From Bacteroidales bacterium (lineage in GTDB: Bacteria > Bacteroidota > Bacteroidia > Bacteroidales > UBA932): DNA of 64,000 nucleotides. This document shows, piece by piece, positions 55,797 through 64,000 of the stretch (position 1 is its first letter; every line of letters starts with the position of its first letter). The notes below the pieces were generated by a model. It searched no databases. It had not been told where the DNA came from and saw nothing but the letters and a program-made list of their open reading frames with translations. The DNA lies in contig JAEEVG010000003.1 of the NCBI GenBank assembly GCA_016290835.1, positions 29,001 through 93,000 of the forward strand, given 5' to 3'. A program made the position numbers and the translations under genes.

Positions 55797-57898
55797 CAGA
55801 CGCGTCGGATTTTGATGACCTGCCGCAGGGCGCCGACCTGCGAGAGAACCTTGTCCAGCTCGGCGCTCGAAGGCACCAGCAGGCGGATGGTGATCTCGTA
55901 GGTCCCGGCGCGCAGGTTCTCCTTGACATTGAAAGAACGCATCGACACCTTGAACTGCCCGATGACGTCCATGATGGCGCTGAGCACGGGATGATCCAGC
56001 TCGGCGATGACGGAGAGCGTGCACTGGAATCCGCCCGTCGAGGCCGTCTCCTGCCAGACGACCTTCTGGATGCGGTAGGGATAACGCTCGATCAGCCGGG
56101 CGGCGTTGGGGCAGGAGATGCGGTGGATCTTGATGCCCTCGGTGCGGGTCACGAAGCCGAACACGTCGTCCCCGAAGACCGGGTTGCAGCACTTGGACAT
56201 CTTGTAATCCAGGCCCTTGACATTCTTGGCGTTCAGCACCAGGATGTCATCCGAGCCGGTGCCGGTGAAGCCGCGCGGCGCCGGCGCCTCCGGGACAGCC
56301 TCCGGCGCAGCCTGGGTGTTGCGTTCCTGCTGGGCGGCGAGTTTGCCCTGGATGAAGGCCTTGACATCATTGATGTCCACCTCTTCGCGGGACAGGGCGG
56401 CGAGGAAAGGCAGGATCGAGGCGTACTTGTGCGCCTTGATGAACTCCATCATCCACTCGTCGGGCAGTTCGAGCTTCCAGTTGCGCAGGCGCCGCTCCAG
56501 GAGGGCGCGGCCCTCCGAGGCGGCTTTGCGCTCGTCTGCATCGAGTTCCTGCTTGATCTTGGTGCGCGCCTTGGAAGTCACCACCCAGCCCAGCCAGTCC
56601 CGGTTGGGCCGCTGGTCCTTGCGGGTCAGGATCTCCACCACGTCGCCGGTCTTGAGCTTCTCGCGGATGGGGACGGCCTTGCCGTTCACCTTGCCGCCGG
56701 TGCAGCGGCAGCCCAGGCCGGAGTGGATGTTGAAGGCGAAGTCCAGCACCGAGGCCCCGACGGGCAGGATGCGCAGTTCGCCGCTGGGCGTGAACACGAA
56801 GATCTCCTTGTCCGGCGGAGCGGGCATATCCTCGGGCGAGGCGTCGAAGGGATGCTCCAGTGCATCCCGCACCGACTGCAGCCAGCGGTCGATGGCGGCC
56901 TCGTGGCGGATGCCCTTATAGGCCCAGTGGGCGGCGGTGCCGCTCTCTGCCTCGAGGTCCATCCGCTTGGTGCGGATCTGGACTTCCAGGGCTTGGCCGC
57001 TGCGGTTCTTGACCGTGATGTGCAGGGATTCGTAGCCGTTGGGACGCGGGTTGGTGAGCCAGTCGCGCAGGCGGGTGGTGTCCGATTCGTATTCCTCGGT
57101 CACGTAGGAGAACACCTTCCAGCAGAGATCTTTCTCCACCACGGGGTCGTCCTCGCAATCGATGATGAAACGGATGGCGAACACGTCATAGACCCCCTCG
57201 AAGGGGACCTTCTGCACCTGCATCTTGCGCCAGATGGAGTAGGCGCTCTTGGTGCGGACCTTCAGTTTATAGACGATACCCGCATCGGAGAGCTTTTTCT
57301 TGAGCGGCTCGATGAATCCGGCCATGATCTGCTCGCGGTCCTTTTCCGTTGCTTTGAGCTTATTGGTAATGGCGCGGTACTGTTCCGGGTCGGCGTAGCG
57401 GAACCAAATGTTGCCGAGTTCGTTGTTGATGTTGTACAGGCCGAGCTGGTGGGCCAGGGGCATATACAGCATCTGGGTCTCGAGGAGTTTCTGGTCGCGG
57501 GAGGTCTTGGGGAACATGCTCAGGCCCCGCATCACCTCCAGCCGGTCGGCGATCTTGAGCACGATCACGCGCGGATCGGTGGAATACTGGACGATGAGGC
57601 GTTTGTAGTTCTCCGCCTCCAGGCGGGTGTCGCGGGGTTTGATGGTCGAGATCTTGTTGAGCCCGTCCACCAGGGTGCGGACGTCCTGCGGAAAAGCGCT
57701 GATATCGATGTCGCGGTGCCGGCGCGTGGCTTCGTGCAGGTATACGGCCGCCACACACACATCCGGCAGCCCGATCTCGTCTTCGACGATCCGGGCCACG
57801 TTGTCAGGATGTGTGATGAACGGGGAACCGTCCCAGCGGACTTCGTCCCTGAGCGCTTCTGCCGCCAATGAGCGTGCCTGCTGAATCAGATTGTCCAT
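55796..57898 (-). CDS. RelA/SpoT-family (p)ppGpp synthetase with degenerate hydrolase motif
   Basis: A 700-residue long RSH. Domain order: HD hydrolase (about 25-180), synthetase (about 210-330: KSAYSIWRKMQVQKVPFEGVYDVFAIRFIID, PRPNGYESLHITVKNRSGQALEVQIRTKRMDLEAESGTAAHWAYK), TGS (IFVFTPSGELRILPVGASVLDFAFNIHSGLGCRC), a helical linker, and a C-terminal ACT (QCTLSVIAELDHPVLSAIMDVIGQFK). The hydrolase HDxxED motif reads YLHEATRR, with Asp to Glu and ED to RR, so it should synthesise but not hydrolyse ppGpp. Bacteroidales often carry two RSHs. The ATG at 57898 is fixed by the promoter upstream. The unknown gene at 55239 overlaps its stop by one base. Confidence 0.9.
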   Translation of the reverse strand: MDNLIQQARSLAAEALRDEVRWDGSPFITHPDNVARIVEDEIGLPDVCVAAVYLHEATRRHRDIDISAFPQDVRTLVDGLNKISTIKPRDTRLEAENYKRLIVQYSTDPRVIVLKIADRLEVMRGLSMFPKTSRDQKLLETQMLYMPLAHQLGLYNINNELGNIWFRYADPEQYRAITNKLKATEKDREQIMAGFIEPLKKKLSDAGIVYKLKVRTKSAYSIWRKMQVQKVPFEGVYDVFAIRFIIDCEDDPVVEKDLCWKVFSYVTEEYESDTTRLRDWLTNPRPNGYESLHITVKNRSGQALEVQIRTKRMDLEAESGTAAHWAYKGIRHEAAIDRWLQSVRDALEHPFDASPEDMPAPPDKEIFVFTPSGELRILPVGASVLDFAFNIHSGLGCRCTGGKVNGKAVPIREKLKTGDVVEILTRKDQRPNRDWLGWVVTSKARTKIKQELDADERKAASEGRALLERRLRNWKLELPDEWMMEFIKAHKYASILPFLAALSREEVDINDVKAFIQGKLAAQQERNTQAAPEAVPEAPAPRGFTGTGSDDILVLNAKNVKGLDYKMSKCCNPVFGDDVFGFVTRTEGIKIHRISCPNAARLIERYPYRIQKVVWQETASTGGFQCTLSVIAELDHPVLSAIMDVIGQFKVSMRSFNVKENLRAGTYEITIRLLVPSSAELDKVLSQVGALRQVIKIRRV

Positions 57899-57921
57899 AT
57901 CCGCCGCAAAATAACCGATAG

Positions 57922-57952
57922 CAAATATAACAAAAATAAGAATTTGCGGCAA
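57922..57952 (-). promoter_or_regulatory. Promoter of the RelA/SpoT gene
   Basis: On the minus strand TTG (57950-57952), 20 bases, then TATATTTG (57922-57929): a full consensus. The leader to the ATG is about 20 bases. Confidence 0.65.
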
Positions 57953-57985
57953 GACCGTCTGATCGGGTGCGCCGGCGGGGTGGCA

Positions 57986-58016
57986 TTGCAAAGACGGCGC
58001 GGAATCGTTATCTTTG
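57986..58016 (+). promoter_or_regulatory. uvrB promoter
   Basis: TTG (57986-57988), 20 bases, then TATCTTTG (58009-58016): a full consensus. The box ends 7 bases before the ATG at 58024, predicting a leader of a few bases. Confidence 0.7.
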
Positions 58017-58023
58017 CAGAATC

Positions 58024-60204
58024 ATGAAATTCCAGCTCGAATCCGAATACCGTCCCGCCGGGGACCAGCCGGAGGCCATCGAACAGCTCTGTTCGGCCCT
58101 CCAGGCCGGGGTGGGGGACGTGACCCTGCTGGGGGTCACGGGTTCGGGCAAGACCTTCACGATGGCGGGGGTGATCGAGCGCCTGCAGCGGCCTGCGCTG
58201 GTCCTCAGCCACAACAAGACCCTCGCGGCCCAGCTCTACGGTGAGTTCAAGGCCTTCTTCCCGCACAATGCCGTGGAGTATTTCGTCTCCTACTACGACT
58301 ACTACCAGCCGGAGGCCTACCTGCCGGTCACGGATACCTATATCGAGAAGGACCTGAGCATCAACGACCAGATCGAGAAACTGCGCCTGAGCGCCGCCAG
58401 CGCCCTGCTGAGCGGCCGCCGGGACGTGATCGTGGTCTCCAGCGTGTCCTGCCTCTACGGCATCGGCAATCCCGACGATTTCCACGCCCAGACCGTGCCG
58501 GTGCGCCGGGGCGAGACCCGCAGCCTCACCGGCCTGCTCTACCGCCTGGTGGACGCTCTCTACAACCGCACCGAGGTGGAGTTCAAACGGGGCACCTTCC
58601 GGGTGCGGGGAGACACGGTGGACGTGTACCTGGGCGGTTCGGACGACGCCGTGCGCATCGAGTTCTTCGGCGACGAGATCGAGTCCCTCAGCCTGATCGA
58701 CCCGGTGACGGGGGCGAAGCGGGAGGAGCTCGATCAGATCGACATCTATCCGGCCGGCAACTTCGTGACCACCAAGGAGCGGAGCATCGCCGCCGTCTCG
58801 CACATCCAGGACGACCTCGTGGCCCAGATGGACTATTTCAACAGCATCGGCAAGGGCCTGGAGGCCAAGCGGCTCAAGCAGCGCGTGGAGTACGATCTGG
58901 AGATGATCAAGGAGATGGGCTATTGCCCGGGGATCGAGAATTATTCCCGCTATTTCGACGGCCGCCGGGAGGGTCAGCGCCCTTTCTGCCTGATCGATTA
59001 TTTTCCCAGGGACTTCATCACCTTCATCGACGAGAGCCACGTCACCCTCCCGCAGGTGCACGCGATGTACGGCGGCGACCACAGCCGCAAGAGCGTGCTG
59101 ATCGAATACGGTTTCCGCCTCCCGGCGGCGGCCGACAACCGCCCCCTCAAGTTCGAGGAATTCGAGGCCCTGACAGGCCAGAAGGTCTATGTGAGCGCCA
59201 CCCCGGCCGACTATGAATTGGAGAAATCCGAGGGCCTGGTGGTGGAGCAGGTGGTCCGGCCGACCGGCCTGCTGGACCCGCCCATCCAGGTGCGTCCCAC
59301 CAAGAACCAGGTGGACGACCTGGTGGAGGAGATCCGCGTCCGGGCGGAGCGGGACGAACGTACGCTCGTGACCACGCTCACCAAGCGGATGGCCGAGGAA
59401 CTGGACGAATACCTGCGCCGGGTCGGCATCCGCGTACGCTACATCCATTCCGACGTGGACACGGGCGACCGCGTGGAGATCATCGAGGATTTCAAGAACG
59501 GGCTCTTCGACGTGCTGGTGGGCGTGAACCTGCTGCGCGAGGGCCTGGACATCCCCACCGTCTCGCTGGTGGCCATCCTGGATGCCGACAAGGAGGGGTT
59601 CCTGCGCACTGCGCGGGCCCTGACGCAGACCGCGGGCCGCGCGGCGCGCAATGTCAACGGCCTCGTGATCATGTATGCCGATTCGATCACCCCCTCGATG
59701 GAGCAGACCATCCGGGAGACCGACCGGCGGCGCAAGAAACAGATCGAATACAACCAGTTGCACCACATCACCCCCAAGCAGGTCGAGGTCCGGCAGAACG
59801 CCCTGGCGGGCGAACTGACCGGCCGGGGCGGCAAACCCGTCGCCCGCGGCCTCGCGAACGGTACGACCGGGCGGGTGAGCGCAGCCAATTCCTACGACGA
59901 CCCCACCTACATCCCCAATCCCTCCGACCTCGGCCGCGGGACGGTCTCGGTGGGCTTCGGCCACGATTCCCGCCGGGCGGCGGGGGATGCCTACCGCGAC
60001 GGTTTCGTCACGGCCGACCTGGCCGCCGTGCTGCAGGATCCGGTGATCCGCTCGATGTCCCGCCAGCAGATCGAGAAGATGGTCGAAGAGGACCGCCGGC
60101 GGATGAAGAAATCCGCCGCGGAACTGGATTTCGCCGAAGCGGCCCGCTACCGTGACGAGATGTGGGCGCTGCAGGAGTATCTTAAAGTTTGGAAAGAGCA
60201 ATGA
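58024..60204 (+). CDS. uvrB: Excinuclease ABC subunit B
   Basis: A 726-residue UvrB, the damage-verifying helicase of nucleotide excision repair. [22 protein letters not shown] opens it. Walker A is [28 protein letters not shown] marks the beta-hairpin and adjacent region; [16 protein letters not shown] holds the DEAD-like motif; and [44 protein letters not shown] is motif V/VI. A UVR motif near the C-terminus ([31 protein letters not shown]) binds UvrC. It is about 50 residues longer than many UvrBs because of an insert before the UVR motif. The SGNH gene overlaps its end by 4 bases. Confidence 0.95.
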   Translation: MKFQLESEYRPAGDQPEAIEQLCSALQAGVGDVTLLGVTGSGKTFTMAGVIERLQRPALVLSHNKTLAAQLYGEFKAFFPHNAVEYFVSYYDYYQPEAYLPVTDTYIEKDLSINDQIEKLRLSAASALLSGRRDVIVVSSVSCLYGIGNPDDFHAQTVPVRRGETRSLTGLLYRLVDALYNRTEVEFKRGTFRVRGDTVDVYLGGSDDAVRIEFFGDEIESLSLIDPVTGAKREELDQIDIYPAGNFVTTKERSIAAVSHIQDDLVAQMDYFNSIGKGLEAKRLKQRVEYDLEMIKEMGYCPGIENYSRYFDGRREGQRPFCLIDYFPRDFITFIDESHVTLPQVHAMYGGDHSRKSVLIEYGFRLPAAADNRPLKFEEFEALTGQKVYVSATPADYELEKSEGLVVEQVVRPTGLLDPPIQVRPTKNQVDDLVEEIRVRAERDERTLVTTLTKRMAEELDEYLRRVGIRVRYIHSDVDTGDRVEIIEDFKNGLFDVLVGVNLLREGLDIPTVSLVAILDADKEGFLRTARALTQTAGRAARNVNGLVIMYADSITPSMEQTIRETDRRRKKQIEYNQLHHITPKQVEVRQNALAGELTGRGGKPVARGLANGTTGRVSAANSYDDPTYIPNPSDLGRGTVSVGFGHDSRRAAGDAYRDGFVTADLAAVLQDPVIRSMSRQQIEKMVEEDRRRMKKSAAELDFAEAARYRDEMWALQEYLKVWKEQ

Positions 60205-61559
60205 GAAGGGGAAAGATTGTCGTTTTCTTGTTTGGCGTGATTGCCATGCTGGCGCTGCTTTGCGCCTTTTTCCCGGCGGACGGACTGTGGGGGCTGCGCT
60301 TCGCGCGCCTGGACGACATCTTCGCCGCACCCGAGCCTGAGGGCCCCTCGCCGGAAGAGTTGATCGAGCAGCGCCGGCAGGCGATCCTCGCGGCCGAGCG
60401 CGAGGAGTATCTCGCCTTCTTCCAGACGGATCCCGCCCGTTTCTATCTCCCGGAGGACGACCTGCACTATTTCGATTCGCTCTTCGTGGCGCTCGAGCAC
60501 GCGAAGGAGGAGCCCCTGCGTGTCATTCATTACGGAGACTCCCAGATCGAGGAGGGGCGCATCACCGGGACCATCCGGAGCAGGCTGCAGGAGCGTTTCG
60601 GCGGCAGCGGCCCCGGCATGATGCCCGCCCGCCGGCACGCCACACGCCAATTCGGCAGCAATGCTTCGGTGGAGCTGGCGCGCTATTTCGCCTTCGGGGA
60701 CCCTTCCTATCGGGCGGGCGGCCGCCTGTACGGCCCCTACGGCGATTTCGTCCGGCTGGACACCACGGTCACCCTGTCCTTCTATCCGGTCCGGAACCGG
60801 GAATCGGAGCCGCCTACCTTCGAGCGGCTGACCTTCCTGGCGGGCAATCTGCACAGCAACCTGTCTGTCAATTACCGCGGGGAGCGGGTGCAGGTCGAGC
60901 CCGGCGAAGCGCTCTCGATCGTCCGTTTCGAGCTGCCCGACAGCACGCAGCGCGCCTCCCTGACCGTCTCCGGCTATGCCGATCTCTACGGCGTGCTGCT
61001 GGACGGCAAGGACGGCGTGCGGGTGGACAACGTGCCGATGCGCGGCAGCGGCGGGACCTTCTTCACCCGCCTGGACGAGCGGCAGCTGCGGGAATTCTAT
61101 GAGCAGGAGAATGTCCGCCTGCTCCTGCTCCAGTTCGGGGGCAACAGCATGCCCTCGATGAAAACGGACAAGTCGGTCTCGGACAACCTGGCCGGGATAC
61201 GCCGCCAGATCCGCTACCTGCAGCGCCTCGCCCCGAAGGCCAGGATCGTGTTCATCGGCCCCTCCGACATGGCCACCACGATCTCGGGCCAGCGCCGGAC
61301 CTACCCCCGGCTCCCGGCCTTCGTGGATTCCCTGAAAGTGTCCGTCACCCAATGCGGCGCGGCCTATTGGGACATCTTCGGCGTGATGGGCGGGGAGGAA
61401 TCGATGAAGGCCTGGGTGGCCGCGAAACCGCCCCTCGCCGGGCCGGACTATATCCATTTTACGGTCGCCGGTGCACAGCGCGTCAGCGAACTGTTCTGCG
61501 ATGCATTCTTCTTGTATTATGACTATTACCGTTGGAGGAGGGAACATGACGCGGAATAG
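60201..61559 (+). CDS. SGNH/GDSL hydrolase-like protein, membrane-anchored
   Basis: A 452-residue protein anchored by one N-terminal helix ([19 protein letters not shown]). The catalytic domain is of the SGNH type: [17 protein letters not shown] (Ser114 of GDSQ), [11 protein letters not shown] (block III Asn) and [13 protein letters not shown] (Asp and His dyad near residue 425). It lies in a run with a second SGNH-like gene and an MBOAT acyltransferase, an arrangement known for acetylation of exported polysaccharides. It overlaps uvrB by 4 bases, so it may be expressed with it. Confidence 0.75.
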   Translation: MRRGKIVVFLFGVIAMLALLCAFFPADGLWGLRFARLDDIFAAPEPEGPSPEELIEQRRQAILAAEREEYLAFFQTDPARFYLPEDDLHYFDSLFVALEHAKEEPLRVIHYGDSQIEEGRITGTIRSRLQERFGGSGPGMMPARRHATRQFGSNASVELARYFAFGDPSYRAGGRLYGPYGDFVRLDTTVTLSFYPVRNRESEPPTFERLTFLAGNLHSNLSVNYRGERVQVEPGEALSIVRFELPDSTQRASLTVSGYADLYGVLLDGKDGVRVDNVPMRGSGGTFFTRLDERQLREFYEQENVRLLLLQFGGNSMPSMKTDKSVSDNLAGIRRQIRYLQRLAPKARIVFIGPSDMATTISGQRRTYPRLPAFVDSLKVSVTQCGAAYWDIFGVMGGEESMKAWVAAKPPLAGPDYIHFTVAGAQRVSELFCDAFFLYYDYYRWRREHDAE

Positions 61560-62769
61560 GCTCTTGCTTGCGTTGATCTTCTGCTTCGTCCTGTGTCCTT
61601 TCCTCCGGGCGCAGGAACTGCCGGACTGCGTGCATCCCGAGGTCTCGGTGCTGTTGTTCCCGGGGGAGCGGAGCGCCCAGGATTCGCTCTATGCCCGGCT
61701 GGACAGCCTGCTCGCCACCGGAGAGGGGAACCTGAACATCTGGCACGTGGGCGGCTCCCACGTGCAGGCAGCCACCTTCCCGAACCGCATCCGGGACAAC
61801 ATCGACTCGCTCACCGTCCGGGGCGACCGCGGCTTCCTCTTCCCGATGGCCCTCGCGAATACCAACTACGACAAATCCTACCGGATCACGACCACGGGGG
61901 AATGGGAAGCGCCGATCCTGACGCGCAACTCTCCGCTCCGCCGGCCCCGCTACGGCATCACCGGCTACGGTGCGCGTACGGCGAGTCCCGACGCGTCGGT
62001 CGGCTTCCGGCTCAACCTCGGTGACACGCTGCGCTGGGAATGCAGCCGCCTGCGCGTGCTCGGTTACGGATCATCGGAACGGACCTACCCCTACATTATC
62101 TGCCTCGCGGACACCCTGCGTTTCGACTTCGACAGCCTGAACTGCAGCTACATCTTCGACCTGCCCGCCCCCACGGACAGCGTCCTGGTGCAGTTCCTCG
62201 TGCCGAAAGGGGAGGAGTTTACGCTCACCGGCCTGCTGCCCGAGAGCTTCCGGCCGGGGATCAACTATTTCGCCTCCGGGGTCAATGGGGCGGCCCTGCC
62301 TTCTTGGCTGGACCAGTGCGAAGACCTGGAACGGGACCTGCAACTCGTGCGGCCCGACCTGGCGATTTTCGGGGTGGGAATCAACGACTCCGCCACGACC
62401 GCCAAGGATTTCAAGCCCGCCAAATTCAAGAACAACTACCGCCGCCTGATCGAGATGGTGCGGCGGGTCAGCCCGGATTGCGCCTTCATTTTCATCACCA
62501 ACAACGACAGCTACCGCTATGTGCGCCGGGGGATGACCTGGAATGCCAACGGGGAGGCGGTCCGGCGGGCGATGATGGAACTCGCGGAGGAATACGGCGC
62601 CGCAGTCTGGGACCTCTACGGGGTGATGGGCGGGGCGCATACGGTCAATGCCTGGCGCAGCGCCGGCCTGGCCAAGCAGGACCGCCTGCATTTTACGGAA
62701 GAAGGGTACACCCTGCTGGCGGACCTGTTCACGCAGGCCCTGGTGGCGGATTATTTGAATCACAGATAG
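61546..62769 (+). CDS. SGNH hydrolase-like exported protein, variant motif
   Basis: A 407-residue exported protein (signal [23 protein letters not shown]). It resembles the preceding protein but with a variant first block: LNIWHVGGSHVQAATFPNRI, where GGSH replaces GDSx. FGVGINDSATTAKDF is the oxyanion/Asn block and KQDRLHFTEEGYTLLADLF carries the Asp-His pair. The catalytic serine is kept. The start at 61546 overlaps the previous gene by 14 bases. The likely role is with the MBOAT protein in polysaccharide acetylation. Confidence 0.72.
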   Translation: MTRNRLLLALIFCFVLCPFLRAQELPDCVHPEVSVLLFPGERSAQDSLYARLDSLLATGEGNLNIWHVGGSHVQAATFPNRIRDNIDSLTVRGDRGFLFPMALANTNYDKSYRITTTGEWEAPILTRNSPLRRPRYGITGYGARTASPDASVGFRLNLGDTLRWECSRLRVLGYGSSERTYPYIICLADTLRFDFDSLNCSYIFDLPAPTDSVLVQFLVPKGEEFTLTGLLPESFRPGINYFASGVNGAALPSWLDQCEDLERDLQLVRPDLAIFGVGINDSATTAKDFKPAKFKNNYRRLIEMVRRVSPDCAFIFITNNDSYRYVRRGMTWNANGEAVRRAMMELAEEYGAAVWDLYGVMGGAHTVNAWRSAGLAKQDRLHFTEEGYTLLADLFTQALVADYLNHR

Positions 62770-62773
62770 GAAT

Positions 62774-64000
62774 ATGGACTGGAGCGGACTGACAGGATTT
62801 CTACAACGGCTGTTCGGATTCAATCCGGACTCGCCGCTGCTGTTCACCCAGTTCTATTTCTGGGCGTTTTTCGCCGTGGTTTATGCCTTCTTCGCCCTGA
62901 TCGGCGACCGGCGCCTGCTGCGCAACGCCTTCCTGTTCTTCGTCAGCCTGTTCTTCTACTACAAGACCAGCGGCCTGTCGGTGCTGATCCTGGTCTTCGT
63001 GACCTGTTCGGACTTCTTTATCGCCCGGCGGATTGCCGCCAGCTCGCGGCCGGGCCGCAAACGGGCCTGGCTGGTGCTGAGCGTGTGCATCGACCTGCTG
63101 CTGCTCTGCTATTTCAAGTACGCCTATTTCTTTGCGGACTTCGTGCATTCGCTGACGGGTCTGGAGTTGAAGGTCGTCAACGTGTTCGGCATGCTGGGCA
63201 ATATGCTGAGCGGGGCGGAACTCTTCCGGGTGGACCGCATCGTGCTCCCGGTGGGCATCTCCTTCTTCACCTTCCAGGTGATCAGCTATACCGTGGACGT
63301 GTACCGCGGCCACGTGAAGCCGGTGACCAACATCCTGGATTTCGGCTTCTACGTGAGCTTCTTCCCGCAGCTGGTGGCCGGCCCCATCGTGCGGGCGAGC
63401 GAGTTCATCCCGCAGCTCTACAAGCCCTTCCGCCTGGGCCGGCGGCAGTTCGGCATCGCGGTGTTCTGGATCCTGAACGGTCTGGCCAAGAAACTGATCC
63501 TGAGCGACTACATCGCGGTCAATTTCGTGGACCGCGTGTTCGAGAACCCGCTCTTGTTCACGGGTTTCGAGAACCTGTGCGCGCTTTTCGGCTATTCCCT
63601 GCAGGTGTATGCTGACTTCTCCGGCTATACCGACATCGCCATCGGCGTGGCGATGCTGATGGGCTTCTACCTGCCCCAGAACTTCAATTCGCCTTATAAG
63701 GCATCCAACCCGCAGGACTTCTGGCGGCGCTGGCACATGTCGCTGAGCCGCTGGCTGCGCAACTACCTCTACATCCCCCTGGGCGGCAACCGCAATGCCT
63801 CCTTCGGGACCTGGTTCTGGATCGCCCTCTTCGCGCTGATCGCGGCCATCCTCTCCGGCAGCTGGGCCGTGTCGGGCATCTTCGTGGGCCTGGCGGCCGT
63901 ACTGGGCATCGTCGCCTACTTCCATCCGGACCGCCGTAAGAAGATCATCGCCAACATCAACCGTTTCATCACGATGCTGCTGGTCGGCCTGTGGCACGGG
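62774..64000 (+). CDS. MBOAT family O-acyltransferase (AlgI/DltB-like), 3' end outside window
   Basis: The frame is open from the ATG at 62774 to the last base, giving 409 residues; the gene continues beyond. It reads as a multi-pass membrane protein: FFWAFFAVVYAFFALIG-like helices, then GISFFTFQVISYTVDVYRGHVKPVTNILDFGFYVSFFPQLVAGPIVRASEFIPQL (MBOAT/AlgI signature), PQDFWRRWHMSLSRWLRNYLYIPLGGNR, and LVGLWHG with the catalytic His at residue 408. Such proteins move acyl groups, usually acetyl, across the membrane to an exported polymer. It starts 4 bp after the second SGNH-like gene. Confidence 0.9.
   Translation, partial: MDWSGLTGFLQRLFGFNPDSPLLFTQFYFWAFFAVVYAFFALIGDRRLLRNAFLFFVSLFFYYKTSGLSVLILVFVTCSDFFIARRIAASSRPGRKRAWLVLSVCIDLLLLCYFKYAYFFADFVHSLTGLELKVVNVFGMLGNMLSGAELFRVDRIVLPVGISFFTFQVISYTVDVYRGHVKPVTNILDFGFYVSFFPQLVAGPIVRASEFIPQLYKPFRLGRRQFGIAVFWILNGLAKKLILSDYIAVNFVDRVFENPLLFTGFENLCALFGYSLQVYADFSGYTDIAIGVAMLMGFYLPQNFNSPYKASNPQDFWRRWHMSLSRWLRNYLYIPLGGNRNASFGTWFWIALFALIAAILSGSWAVSGIFVGLAAVLGIVAYFHPDRRKKIIANINRFITMLLVGLWHG

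Overview
The window looks like chromosomal DNA from a GC-rich member of the Bacteroidales (Bacteroidota), probably an uncultured gut or rumen lineage; the family-level placement is inference. Supporting signs are a SusC/SusD pair, many Bacteroidota-type promoters (-7 TAnnTTTG, often with a -33 TTTG/TTG 19-21 bp upstream), two OmpH/Skp genes, sigma-54 with a Fur-like regulator, the BamA and BamD genes, and 2-oxoglutarate:ferredoxin oxidoreductase next to glutamate dehydrogenase. Most of the window is dense, GC-rich housekeeping sequence. I see no prophage, insertion sequence or CRISPR array.

Layout. 0-4 kb: the 3' end of infB, then a GH2 and a GH43-like glycosidase. 4.1-5.6 kb: tRNA-Gln, tadA and an alpha/beta hydrolase. 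5.6-10.6 kb: susD and susC. 10.9-18.2 kb: glpK, polA (carrying an in-frame palindromic insertion), an ECF sigma factor, a Fur-family regulator, radC and miaB. 18.3-24.4 kb: an AT-richer accessory island with a YhcG-like nuclease broken by one stop codon, a thioredoxin-like lipoprotein gene broken by one stop codon, two small NVEALA-type exported proteins each followed by a beta-propeller lipoprotein gene, a small membrane protein and a membrane-anchored LytTR regulator. 24.5-31.2 kb: an LEA-like lipoprotein, a SPOR-like protein, rpoN, a Fur-like gene, trxB, bamD, rpoZ and recN. 31.2-39.8 kb: a periplasmic-binding-protein-like gene, a glycosyltransferase, ompH and pdxJ on the minus strand, then nadK, uppS, bamA and a second ompH on the plus strand. 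39.9-44.1 kb: korA, korB, gdhA. 44.1-44.9 kb: a non-coding block full of hairpins and repeats. 44.9-49.2 kb: a GH43-like gene, pncB and an M3 peptidase. 49.4-54.0 kb: a DASS transporter, an outer-membrane protein, a CNNM/CBS protein and a DMT transporter. 54.1-57.9 kb: a GH53 galactanase, an unknown gene and a RelA/SpoT homologue with a degenerate hydrolase motif. 58.0-64.0 kb: uvrB, two SGNH-hydrolase-like genes and the start of an MBOAT acyltransferase that runs off the window.

Functional themes. GH2, GH43-like, SusCD, a second GH43-like protein and GH53 point to plant galactan or arabinogalactan use. bamA, bamD, two Skp-like chaperones and uppS belong to envelope biogenesis. korAB with gdhA links glutamate to succinyl-CoA. 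The SGNH-SGNH-MBOAT set resembles modules that O-acetylate exported polysaccharides.

The most unusual parts are the NVEALA/propeller/LytTR island with its phased promoter-proximal repeats, the palindrome inside polA, the structured repeat block at 44.1-44.8 kb, and the many promoters placed so close to the start codon that the mRNAs should be leaderless or nearly so.
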